NCBI RefSeq assembly: GCF_002845745.1
Contig: NZ_PIUM01000040.1
Location: 1 to 55,598, forward strand
Length of the DNA: 55,598 nt
Direction: 5' to 3'
From: Telmatospirillum siberiense
Lineage (GTDB): Bacteria; Pseudomonadota; Alphaproteobacteria; Rhodospirillales; Magnetospirillaceae
Below the pieces are notes generated by a model. It ran no database searches. It saw only the letters and a program-made list of their open reading frames with translations, and was not told the DNA's origin. The position numbers were made by a program, and so were the translations under genes. The stretch's first letter is position 1, and each line of letters opens with the position of its first letter. Below, piece by piece: positions 7,807 to 15,250 of the stretch.

Positions 7807-9357
7807 GTGCGCCGCTCCTCCTCCTCCGACGGAAATCCATTTTTTCGCCGCCCTGATGAAACCAGGCCCATGGCCGCCGTCGGACGACAGCGGCCATGGG
7901 CAGTCCTGATTTCCGACGGCCGCGATGAGTGGCGGGCGGGCGTTGTCGAGCGGTTGCAGGCGCTGACGTTCGACGGGCGCCCCCTCCATCCATTCGAGGC
8001 CGGCTCCAGGCGAGAAGCGGAACATATCCTTCGACAGGTTCCCGACATCGCCGTGGCTCTTCTTGGAAACTCCGACAATGCTGGAAGACCGAATAATCCT
8101 CTGGTCGATTGGATCAGACGCGATCTTGGAAACGAACGGGTCCGCCTCATCCTGGAAGCTGGAGAATCCATCGATTGGAGAATCGCCTCCCAAAGCGAAA
8201 TCAATGACATCGTTACCCCGAGCGACCTGTCCGGAAGACGGCTGGCGGTCATCATGACCACCGCCCTGCGAGGATATCGGGATATGGAGGTCGCCGAAAA
8301 CACCCGCAGATGCGTCGAAGCGGCCGTGGGTGGTTCAACACGCCTTTTCGCGGCCGATTCGTTGACGCAATTCGCCGACTGCCTACCGCCCTTGGTGCAA
8401 TTTTTGATCCCCCATCAAGGTGGAATGCTTCTGTGCGAACCACTGCCGGATCGGCAGGAACTGATGGTGATCGCCGCCGCCGGAACCTACGCCGACCAGC
8501 GTGGCAGAACCATAGGAAGGATGGTCGGTCCCGTGCCGGCCGGCATGTGGATCGCAAAGGCCCAAGCCGATCAAAACGACATGCGGGCGGGACATCGCGC
8601 GGTGCTGCACATCCGCCACCGCAACCATCCGCCCGGCTTCCTTTATGTCGATGGCATCATCTCCTTCGGAGCGTGCGACCCCATCCTCGTCGACCTGCTT
8701 TGCCGTCAGATCGCCGTGACCATCGACATGATCCGGCTTCGCCGGAATCTGAAAGGCGCGCAACGGGGAATCGCCTATTCCTTCGCCCATATCACGGAAT
8801 ACAAGGACCAGGTAACCGGAGATCACCTCCGGCGAATCGAGGCGATATCGCAAGCCATTACCGACCGCCTGACGCAAAAGTGTATTTTCCCGGAAATAAT
8901 AGAAAACCGACTGTCCGAATTGATTGGCCTTGCCAGCATGCTGCATGACGTGGGCAAGGTTGGCATCCCTGACCGCGTTCTCAACAAACCCGGACGGTTG
9001 ACCAGCGCCGAATTGCTTATCATGCGGACCCACGCGCTGATTGGAGAAGTCATTTTGAGTGAAGCCACGTGCGCCATGGCGGCCCCCTCCTATCTGCAGA
9101 CCGCCGTGGAGGTCGCTGGCGGGCACCATGAGAAATGGGATGGAAGCGGCTATCCCCGCGGGCTGACAGGAGACCGTATTCCGCTCTCGGCCCGGATCGT
9201 CGCCGTGGCAGACGTTTACGATGCCTTGATTTCACCTCGCCAATACAAGCGGATCTGGACCACGGGAGAGGCGATCGATTTGATCGTCAGAGAATCCGGC
9301 CGACATTTCGACCCAAGGATAGTCGAGGCATTCCTGGCAGTCGCTCCGACGCTCTAG
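7807..9357 (+). CDS. HD-GYP phosphodiesterase with degenerate receiver (DUF3369-type)
   Basis: Homologous in layout to the 41013..42677 product: receiver-like domain (about residues 30-155), DUF3369-like sensor (about 165-310), then HD-GYP (about 320-516). HD-GYP proteins hydrolyse cyclic di-GMP. Metal and GYP motifs are intact: HDVGKVGIPD (HD at 380-381), GGHHEKWDGSGYP (HH at 440-441). The receiver has lost the phospho-acceptor Asp: the strand reads IAVALLG where the paralogue has IAVILLD. The switch Lys is also absent. It should therefore not be switched by ordinary phosphorylation. Start is a GTG preceded by GGATAGG; an ATG at 7870 is possible. Confidence 0.85.
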   Translation: MRRSSSSDGNPFFRRPDETRPMAAVGRQRPWAVLISDGRDEWRAGVVERLQALTFDGRPLHPFEAGSRREAEHILRQVPDIAVALLGNSDNAGRPNNPLVDWIRRDLGNERVRLILEAGESIDWRIASQSEINDIVTPSDLSGRRLAVIMTTALRGYRDMEVAENTRRCVEAAVGGSTRLFAADSLTQFADCLPPLVQFLIPHQGGMLLCEPLPDRQELMVIAAAGTYADQRGRTIGRMVGPVPAGMWIAKAQADQNDMRAGHRAVLHIRHRNHPPGFLYVDGIISFGACDPILVDLLCRQIAVTIDMIRLRRNLKGAQRGIAYSFAHITEYKDQVTGDHLRRIEAISQAITDRLTQKCIFPEIIENRLSELIGLASMLHDVGKVGIPDRVLNKPGRLTSAELLIMRTHALIGEVILSEATCAMAAPSYLQTAVEVAGGHHEKWDGSGYPRGLTGDRIPLSARIVAVADVYDALISPRQYKRIWTTGEAIDLIVRESGRHFDPRIVEAFLAVAPTL

Positions 9358-9432
9358 AACTCGGCCTTTTAAGCCCCGAGAAACAGCCCGGAACCTCCCG
9401 CCCGGCCCATGAGGAAGGCCGTTCTGTCCCAA

Positions 9433-9876
9433 TCAGCGCAAGTTGCCGTAAGCGCCCGGCGCTGGAACGGGGATGGGACGTGAATTCATGTCCGCCGACA
9501 ACGTCCGATCTGCCTGCATGCGCGCCCGAGGATCGGCCGTGGACATCGCCTCGGTGAGACGGGCGTCGACATTGGGATTGGCCGCCATTCCCTGTTGTAC
9601 TTCTAACCAGGCCTGGGTCACCGCCGCCAAGGTGCGCCCCCCCATCGTCGCCGCGTCCGAAGCGCGATTGAAAACCCCCGTCAAAAACGATGCCTGGAGA
9701 TCGCCGGCCGGCCCCTGTGGCAGAAAGGCCCGGCAGATGGACAGTCCGAAACGGCGGGCAATTGCGCAAGTCTCGTCGGCATTGTGGTCGCGCCAACGAG
9801 ACATGGCCTCCTGATCGATAACAGGCGACGGCGCGGACGCGGTAGCGGGAGTGAGGCGCGCTGTGATGTCCGTCAT
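9433..9876 (-). CDS. Hypothetical protein
   Basis: 147 residues, no signal peptide or membrane helix. The N-terminus is Ala/Thr/Pro-rich, the middle helical (AMSRWRDHNADETCAIARRF), and the C-terminus Pro-rich. Family not recognised. It is transcribed divergently from the DsbC-like gene, each unit having its own palindromic site. It is convergent with the HD-GYP gene; the 75 bases between their stops show nothing. Confidence 0.6.
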   Translation of the reverse strand: MTDITARLTPATASAPSPVIDQEAMSRWRDHNADETCAIARRFGLSICRAFLPQGPAGDLQASFLTGVFNRASDAATMGGRTLAAVTQAWLEVQQGMAANPNVDARLTEAMSTADPRARMQADRTLSADMNSRPIPVPAPGAYGNLR

Positions 9877-9899
9877 TCTGATTCTTCCATCTAAATTAT

Positions 9900-9923
9900 G
9901 GCGTATAATATATTGTATTCACC
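9900..9923. promoter_or_regulatory. Operator-like palindrome upstream of 9433..9876
   Basis: GGCG-N16-CACC with centre TATAATATATTGTATT, which contains a -10-like TATAAT. It lies 24 bases before the ATG at 9876 (minus strand). Confidence 0.6.
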
Positions 9924-9975
9924 TTAAATGGGAGCCCCCTTCCGACTTAAAGGAAGCTTGCTGCGTCTATTTTAT

Positions 9976-9999
9976 GGTGTATTATATCTCTAATATGCC
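9976..9999. promoter_or_regulatory. Operator-like palindrome upstream of DsbC-like gene
   Basis: ATGGTG-N16-TGCCAT with centre TATTATATCTCTAATA, 21 bases before the ATG at 10020. The two copies in this divergent gap are 76 bases apart start to start. Confidence 0.6.
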
Positions 10000-10019
10000 A
10001 TTTATGAGGCGAGGCCTTC

Positions 10020-10883
10020 ATGTTTCCTCCCGTTCGGCGCATTTTACCGGTCGCCACAGCATTATCTTTCTTGCTGGCTTTCGCCGAGGCGGCCATCGCG
10101 GCGACAGATGTCACCCCAGATGTCCCGATCATCGCCTTCTTAAAGAAAAAAGGTGTCTCCCTCAATCTTCTCGGCAAGAACGGAGATATCTCGGTGTGGA
10201 TGGGTGAACGTGAAGGACAGATGCAGTATTTCACAGTCCTTCCGGACGGACATCGAGCGGTTTCCGGCATATTGTTCGACGATAGCGGGCGCGATCTTAC
10301 CGGAGAGTTTCTCGCCAAAGCCGCCAATGCCGGACAAATACACCTGCCGTCCATGCCGACGGCAGCGGCGGCGACCAACGGCAGCGCGGCCGCTCCAGCG
10401 GCCGTCAAGCCGGCCAATATCGACGAGATATTAAGGGCCGCGGCGGGAACGCACTGGCTTTCCTACGGACCGAGCGGAGCGCCGGTCATCTATATGATGG
10501 CGGATCCCGAGTGCATCTTCTGCCGAACGGTTTGGCCGCAAGTAATAAGCCTGGCGACGGACAAGAAGATCGAACTCCGCGTTATTCCGGTCGCATTCAT
10601 TCATGGCGACGAAAGCATGGCGGCTCTGACCGCCATCCTTTCCGCGCCATCCCCCGCCAAAGCCTGGGCACTGAGCGAGGACGGCATCCGCACTCAACCG
10701 TCGTCCTCCAACGCCACCGACGCCGTCCGCGGCATCATCAATGACAACCATTTGTTTGCCAGTCACTACGGCCTGGCCGCGACACCGGTGTTTCTCTGGT
10801 CGTCGGCCGATGGTCCGAAAATGCAGACGGGAATTCCCAAGAGTGCCGACGGCGCAACCGACGTCGGCATCTTCCTGCGTTGA
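10020..10883 (+). CDS. DsbC/DsbG-like periplasmic thiol-disulfide protein
   Basis: 287 residues with a signal peptide (hydrophobic residues 8-22, AIA-A cleavage near 28). A thioredoxin-fold domain begins near residue 150. It has the redox motif CIFC at 165-168 after MADPE and a cis-Pro loop ATPVF near the end, as in DsbC/DsbG isomerases. The N-terminal third could be a small dimerisation domain. Conjugative systems often carry such a protein to fold Cys-containing channel parts in the periplasm; that role is inferred from context. Start is supported by GAGGCGAGG upstream. Confidence 0.82.
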   Translation: MFPPVRRILPVATALSFLLAFAEAAIAATDVTPDVPIIAFLKKKGVSLNLLGKNGDISVWMGEREGQMQYFTVLPDGHRAVSGILFDDSGRDLTGEFLAKAANAGQIHLPSMPTAAAATNGSAAAPAAVKPANIDEILRAAAGTHWLSYGPSGAPVIYMMADPECIFCRTVWPQVISLATDKKIELRVIPVAFIHGDESMAALTAILSAPSPAKAWALSEDGIRTQPSSSNATDAVRGIINDNHLFASHYGLAATPVFLWSSADGPKMQTGIPKSADGATDVGIFLR

Positions 10884-10893
10884 AATAATGGGC

Positions 10894-11502
10894 TCAATTC
10901 CGCAGTTGCAGATGCTCGGGAAACAAAACCTTGGTGGGAACGCCTTGCACCTCGACGGCCGTGACCGATTTCGTGGAAAACAGGGTTGCCACCTGCCTCG
11001 GCCCGGTCGCGGGATCGTCTATGCGATAGACCACCAGTTCGAGCGAGGAAAAGATCGTGGTTCGCAGATCGTCGATCATGCGACCAACCATATCCGGTCG
11101 TTTCGTCACGAAACCCGCCGGGACAAATGGCGAATCCCATTCGCCGTCGGCTTCGGTGCTGATCCGCTGCAAAGAACGGTTCATTTCGGCGAAAGTCTGC
11201 TGCCCCAGCCTGTCAAGATAGAGGAACTTGAACCGCGGCGTGTCCGCCGGCCCCAAACGCAACCGGTGCATTTCTCCGACATCGACCTGGATATTGACGC
11301 TGACGAGTCGGATGTCCTTCTCCCGGGCGGTCTTCCACTGACGCTGCAATTCGCTGACCGCGTCACGAAACCCGAACAACATGGTCAGGCCGTTGGCCGC
11401 CGACGGCATCCCTGGTGGCAGTCCGACATTCTCGAGAACGACGGTTTCCGGAGGGGCGTCATATGAGCAGAGAAAATAGCTCGTCAGACTGATTGTCGAC
11501 AC
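10894..11502 (-). CDS. Hypothetical protein
   Basis: 202 residues from a GTG start with GGGGAG upstream; no later Met fits better. Mixed alpha/beta composition without signal peptide or membrane segment. Segments such as LVSVNIQVDVGEMHRLRLG and FKFLYLDRLGQQTF suggest a compact globular domain. Family not recognised. It converges on the DsbC-like gene (10 bases between stops) and is divergent from the possible HTH gene. Confidence 0.6.
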   Translation of the reverse strand: MSTISLTSYFLCSYDAPPETVVLENVGLPPGMPSAANGLTMLFGFRDAVSELQRQWKTAREKDIRLVSVNIQVDVGEMHRLRLGPADTPRFKFLYLDRLGQQTFAEMNRSLQRISTEADGEWDSPFVPAGFVTKRPDMVGRMIDDLRTTIFSSLELVVYRIDDPATGPRQVATLFSTKSVTAVEVQGVPTKVLFPEHLQLRN

Positions 11503-11619
11503 TTCCGATCACTCCCCTTCTTGCCCGTCCAACCCACCTCCCATCGAGAATAGCCAACGCAAACAACCGCTTCCCGTAAGGACCACCGATATCCCGAGTC
11601 GCTCCTCCATGTTGCGCAT

Positions 11620-11643
11620 GGTATATCTTATACGATATATGGC
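11620..11643. promoter_or_regulatory. Operator-like palindrome in divergent gap 11502/11697
   Basis: GGTA-N16-TGGC with centre TATCTTATACGATATA. The right half-site is poor, so this is one of the weaker copies. It lies 54 bases before the ATG at 11697. Confidence 0.4.
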
Positions 11644-11696
11644 AAGTCACTGGCGACCATATCGCACTTTGACAATTTTTAGAACAGGAGAGTCGC

Positions 11697-12299
11697 ATGC
11701 CACGCCGCGGCCCGATCACGGGAAACGATCTCGAGGACTTGCGCAAGATTCTGGGCCTGAGCGTCACCGATCTGACCTTCCTTTTCGGATTTTCCATGCC
11801 CCACTGGGGCAAGATAAAAAAGGCCGCCGACAATCCCGTCCGGGATCCTGCCGTCGCCTTGCTGGCCCGTTGGTGGCTGGCCCATCCGGAAACCTGTCCG
11901 ATTCACCAATCCCCGACGCCCGCATTCGTTAGAGACAGCATCAACGAAATATTGGCGACTGACCCGCTTGGAGAAGATGCCCCGCTGAACGGCCCGGTTT
12001 CGAAAAAGGATTTCGGGTTGAGCTTCGGAAGGGAAATGTCCGCGGGCTATCGCTGGACACGCGACAATGGAAAGGTTCCTCCGGTCCTTAACCGCCTGCT
12101 GACCATCGCGCAGGAGCAGATCAACCGGAATCCCGAGACTTTCTGGAAGGAATGGATCGGGCTGGTGGAAGAGGAGGCCAAGGCCCGCGGTATCGACGAT
12201 CTGTGGGCCGAAGGCAATTGGCACAAGGATCTGGTGGCGCCAAGGCACCCGGCTCAAGAGAGCGCCAATGCCGACGACGGTGACGACGGCTCCGACTGA
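11697..12299 (+). CDS. Possible DNA-binding (HTH-like) protein
   Basis: 200 residues. Residues 9-40 (NDLEDLRKILGLSVTDLTFLFGFS) resemble the first helices of an XRE-type helix-turn-helix, where a short turn separates LSVTDLTFLFG from MPHWGKIKK. The rest is helical with several Trp residues and an acidic Asp-rich tail (DDGDDGSD). It could be the element's regulator, or bind nucleic acid in relaxosome assembly. The domain call is visual only. It sits alone between divergent neighbours under a weak palindromic site and is followed by two hairpins. Confidence 0.55.
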   Translation: MPRRGPITGNDLEDLRKILGLSVTDLTFLFGFSMPHWGKIKKAADNPVRDPAVALLARWWLAHPETCPIHQSPTPAFVRDSINEILATDPLGEDAPLNGPVSKKDFGLSFGREMSAGYRWTRDNGKVPPVLNRLLTIAQEQINRNPETFWKEWIGLVEEEAKARGIDDLWAEGNWHKDLVAPRHPAQESANADDGDDGSD

Positions 12300-12370
12300 T
12301 CGAGCCGGTCCCCCCGGATTCATTTTTCGGCCTCCAGGCCCGTTCCGCAGGCAATTTTATGCCGCCACGA

Positions 12371-12399
12371 GAGTGCTTCTGTTTCAAACTGAAGCACTC
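12371..12399. terminator. Hairpin, probable bidirectional terminator
   Basis: GAGTGCTTC pairs with GAAGCACTC; an inner GTTT/AAAC can extend the stem past one mismatch. TTT follows on the plus strand. It lies in the ~200-base gap between the convergent HTH-like gene and the cargo operon. Confidence 0.6.
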
Positions 12400-12411
12400 T
12401 TTCGGCCACAT

Positions 12412-12469
12412 GTGAATGGAAAGCGCTGCTTTTTGTGGCGTTCTCAGTTTTTCAGCGCTTTCAATTCAC
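12412..12469. terminator. Second hairpin, 17-bp arms with one mismatch
   Basis: Arms 12412..12428 and 12453..12469 are reverse complements but for one position. The 24-base loop is T-rich. This and the preceding hairpin probably separate the two convergent units. Confidence 0.55.
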
Positions 12470-12501
12470 GCAGAGTTTTAATAATCCGAGAAAATTATTT
12501 C

Positions 12502-13212
12502 TCACATCGAGGGAGAAGGCGGCACCGCTTCTGGTTCCTCGGGACATCCAACCAAATCCTCTTCGAGTTTTTCGTTTTTCCTTTGGACCGCGACCAACTT
12601 TTCCAGAAGAACACCACGGCCCTCCTCACGAGCCAGATCGGCCTCGAACTCCGTTACGTCCAACGGTTGGTGCGACCTGTTATGGCGGACACGGGCATCC
12701 TGCCCCAGTTTGGCCAGAAGCAAACTGGGAGAGCGCAGATATTGGGGATTCCGATTGATGGTGTCGCGATCGGATTCGCTCAGTTGTTTGACCACTATGT
12801 TGAGCTTTCCGTTCGGCTGACGCTCCGAGACGACCAGGGTCCGCCCCAGATCCAACACCACCTTGCCGCCCTCGGCCAGCATTGGAGCAAGCTTGTTCAG
12901 CATCTGCGCATTGCGGGTGGCGGAATTTTTGTCATCTCCGGCGAACAGGTCCAGAACATGTTGATAAGTCCGCTCCATTACCCCCGGCGTCAAGATCTCC
13001 ACCAGCTTCAAAGCGGCCGTGGCAATCCAGCTCCCCCGCCGGATATCCCAGCCTGCCGCCAGAAAAATTCCGTCGCTTTCCAGAAATTCGGCGACGAATT
13101 CGGATAACCTTTCGCAATTCTCGCGGCTGCCTTCCGCCAAATACAAGGTGACGTCCTGGTTGCCGGCGACACTTGGCCGACGGTTTGCGTCATGTTCGGG
13201 CGTCGTCGCCAT
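12502..13212 (-). CDS. Hypothetical protein, last gene of cargo operon
   Basis: 236 residues from ATG 13212 (MATTPEHD); the frame is open to 13224. Soluble, with an acidic N-terminal region (SEFVAEFLESDGIFLAAGW), a central alpha/beta part (GGKVVLDLGRTLVVSE) and a charged coiled-coil-like C-terminus (LLEKLVAVQRKNEKLEEDL). Family not recognised. Its start overlaps the end of the upstream 97-residue gene, so the two are translationally coupled. Confidence 0.6.
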   Translation of the reverse strand: MATTPEHDANRRPSVAGNQDVTLYLAEGSRENCERLSEFVAEFLESDGIFLAAGWDIRRGSWIATAALKLVEILTPGVMERTYQHVLDLFAGDDKNSATRNAQMLNKLAPMLAEGGKVVLDLGRTLVVSERQPNGKLNIVVKQLSESDRDTINRNPQYLRSPSLLLAKLGQDARVRHNRSHQPLDVTEFEADLAREEGRGVLLEKLVAVQRKNEKLEEDLVGCPEEPEAVPPSPSM

Positions 13213-13483
13213 TCGGATGATCACTTTCGCACTGAATGAGGTTGTAAGTACCGGGTTTGGGGTCGCTCAAAAGCGCCTCGAACCTCTCTTCGGAAAAACC
13301 GGGAGCGACCCGCAAGACGTTGAGCGCCGAGACGAACGCATCGCGCTTTTCGAACGGAACACGGATTTCGACGCCCCCCAAGGTGATGCCGATAATGAGA
13401 TGCGCCCGGTGGCCCATACCACGGACATCAAGAACCGCCTCGGTCAACATGCCGCTGAACATGACCATCCCCACCGCTGTCAC
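13190..13483 (-). CDS. Hypothetical small protein of cargo operon
   Basis: 97 residues from a GTG directly abutting the TGA of the upstream gene. The segment AHLIIGITLGGVEIRVPFEKRD looks like beta-strands. It overlaps the next gene by 23 bases. No family recognised. The tight packing is the main evidence that it is translated. Confidence 0.55.
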   Translation of the reverse strand: MTAVGMVMFSGMLTEAVLDVRGMGHRAHLIIGITLGGVEIRVPFEKRDAFVSALNVLRVAPGFSEERFEALLSDPKPGTYNLIQCESDHPNGDDART

Positions 13484-14281
13484 TCACATGGCCATGGAGA
13501 GTTCGCAGGTCTCGCCTTCCGCGTCGAATTCCGGCTCGAAGGACAGCTCCCCGAAAAATTCATCGAGATCGTCCTCCTGGATTTCATCAATGGATTCCGT
13601 GGCGAGCCGAGGCTTCACCTTGTTCGACAAAGCCTTCATGCGCAAAACGTCGTAACGCAGGGCCGGTACTTTGCCGAAATAGGGATCGGGACGCTGGCGT
13701 TGGATCAGCTCGTGCATATGGAACAGTCGAGCCAGAGCCGTCGCCTGGGGGCCGGCGGGATCGCCGGCCGCGCGCAATTCTCTGTACACTTCCGAGAGGT
13801 TTTGCGCGATGACGTCCAGGGGCAGACGGACGCCACCTTCACCGCTCGCCAAGTCCTCAGGCCCCGAAGCCTTGAGGATGCTCAGCGGAGCCGGCCGGTT
13901 GCGCACCCCCGCCGCGATCATCACGCCTTGAACCACTTCCTCGACCGTTTGAGGATTTTTCGCCCAGGCGTCGCCGACGATAAGCTTGCCGACGTGCGCC
14001 CACAACAATGCCGGCCAGACGGTTTGCGCGGCGCTTCGGCCCAAGCCGGCTACCTCACCCCGTTCCAACGGACAGATCGCCAACTCGCCCGGATGAGCGT
14101 GCTCATAAGCGGCCAGACGCTCCCTATCGTCCGCCCCGGTGTCCAATGACAGATAGACGCAGTTCGAGGCTCCACGAAAGATCGGTCCGATGACGGCAAG
14201 CAGTCTCTTGACGTCATTTTGTTCGCCTGAGGACAGCTTCTGGAATCTGTCATCCGCATCCCAGAACAATCCACGAATCAC
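13484..14281 (-). CDS. Hypothetical protein of cargo operon
   Basis: 265 residues from a GTG whose ribosome binding site is a perfect AAAGGAGGT six bases upstream, within the end of the SUKH gene. N-terminal half is alpha/beta (SNCVYLSLDTGADDRERLAAY); the last 30 residues are very acidic (DEIQEDDLDEFFGELSFEPE). No catalytic motif recognised. The strong start signal suggests it is made at higher level than its neighbours. Confidence 0.65.
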   Translation of the reverse strand: MIRGLFWDADDRFQKLSSGEQNDVKRLLAVIGPIFRGASNCVYLSLDTGADDRERLAAYEHAHPGELAICPLERGEVAGLGRSAAQTVWPALLWAHVGKLIVGDAWAKNPQTVEEVVQGVMIAAGVRNRPAPLSILKASGPEDLASGEGGVRLPLDVIAQNLSEVYRELRAAGDPAGPQATALARLFHMHELIQRQRPDPYFGKVPALRYDVLRMKALSNKVKPRLATESIDEIQEDDLDEFFGELSFEPEFDAEGETCELSMAM

Positions 14282-14298
14282 TTGGGGACCTCCTTTCG

Positions 14299-14703
14299 TC
14301 AGATTTCCATCATCTTCAGAAGATCGATCAAGCTTGCCGCCGATTCGAATGCTTCATGATCGACGCGATTGGCCAAGGCGAAAGCGCTGACAGCGCCATC
14401 GAAAATGATCAGATCCTCCTGGAATTCGCCGAGAACGGCGACATGACGCCGCACCCGGCGGGTGGGATTGCCCTCGGAGAGGCAGATCAGCGGAACCCGG
14501 CTTTCCGGATCGACATGAGCCTCGCACCCATAAAGCATCCCCTCCCCGAACATCGCGCCATCACTCGCCGCCAGGAATGACCGGTAGTCCTGCGGCAGGG
14601 TAACCGCGCCTTGCATTTCCAGGCGGTCCAACACCATGTCCCTGACAGGACTCGGCGAGAACAGGGAGGCGTTCGCCCTTTTCAGATAATCGACAGCCGT
14701 CAT
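14299..14703 (-). CDS. SMI1/KNR4 (SUKH)-family protein, probable immunity protein
   Basis: 134 residues with the SUKH pattern: LPQDYRSFLAASDGAMFGEG (the typical LPxDYxxFL...NG region), a middle acidic strand ICLSEGNPT, and EDLIIFDGAVSAFALANR. SUKH proteins are common immunity proteins that bind nuclease toxins. Its ATG overlaps the TGA of the HNH nuclease gene (ATGA), the usual toxin-immunity arrangement. Family assignment is from sequence; the role as specific antitoxin is inferred from the pairing. Confidence 0.75.
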   Translation of the reverse strand: MTAVDYLKRANASLFSPSPVRDMVLDRLEMQGAVTLPQDYRSFLAASDGAMFGEGMLYGCEAHVDPESRVPLICLSEGNPTRRVRRHVAVLGEFQEDLIIFDGAVSAFALANRVDHEAFESAASLIDLLKMMEI

Positions 14704-15236
14704 CGCGAATACCCCATACCCATGGCGTCCTCTTCCGCCGGAGCGCCGTCCGACGGAACTACCGTCTCCAGTGTCATTCCCAGAGCATCAAGACGTTCCC
14801 GTGCGATGCTGGGATGGACATAGACATGGCCAGGAGGAACTGGAAGCGGTACCTCGGCCGATCGTCGATTAACCAATAGCGGATCGAGAGTGCGGTGCAA
14901 CTGAGAGTGGCTCCACATGTCCATCAGGACAAGGTTGCTGAAATCGTTCGTCCCTGAATCGTCCAGCGGATGGACGTGGTGTATGTTGAAGCCCTTCACC
15001 GACTTGCCGGAGGCAAATGTTTCGATCTCGCCGTCACTGAAGCCGGCCGCCTGCAACTCATCCCGACATTCCTCGGCCAGATAGCGGCGAAACTCCCGTT
15101 TGACCCCCTTCGAGAACGCCTGACGCAGCCTGTCATGCTCGACTTTCGATCGGCGCTCATAGAGAAAATCCTCGGTCGGAATCCCCGGCAGGCCTCGGAC
15201 GTCCTGGCCTGGCTCTTCATATTGGTATTTTGACAC
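14700..15236 (-). CDS. HNH-family nuclease, probable toxin
   Basis: 178 residues from a GTG with AAAGGTG upstream. Residues 82-116 form a His-Asn-His nuclease core: GFNIHHVHPLDDSG (His86/87/89), NLVLMDMWSHSQLHR (Asn101, His110, His114), as in LHH/HNH toxin domains. There is no long delivery region or signal peptide, so the protein is essentially a bare nuclease with a short N-terminus. It could be an intracellular toxin, a cargo of the element's own secretion system, or a defence nuclease. It starts 14 bases after the RNase J-like gene and is paired with the SUKH gene. Confidence 0.75.
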   Translation of the reverse strand: MSKYQYEEPGQDVRGLPGIPTEDFLYERRSKVEHDRLRQAFSKGVKREFRRYLAEECRDELQAAGFSDGEIETFASGKSVKGFNIHHVHPLDDSGTNDFSNLVLMDMWSHSQLHRTLDPLLVNRRSAEVPLPVPPGHVYVHPSIARERLDALGMTLETVVPSDGAPAEEDAMGMGYSR

Positions 15237-15250
15237 CTAAGTTCACCTTT

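Noticed and set aside
11459-11833. Minus-strand ORF of 124 codons across the divergent gap
   Set aside because: It runs through the operator-like site and overlaps two better-supported genes; no domain or ribosome binding site.
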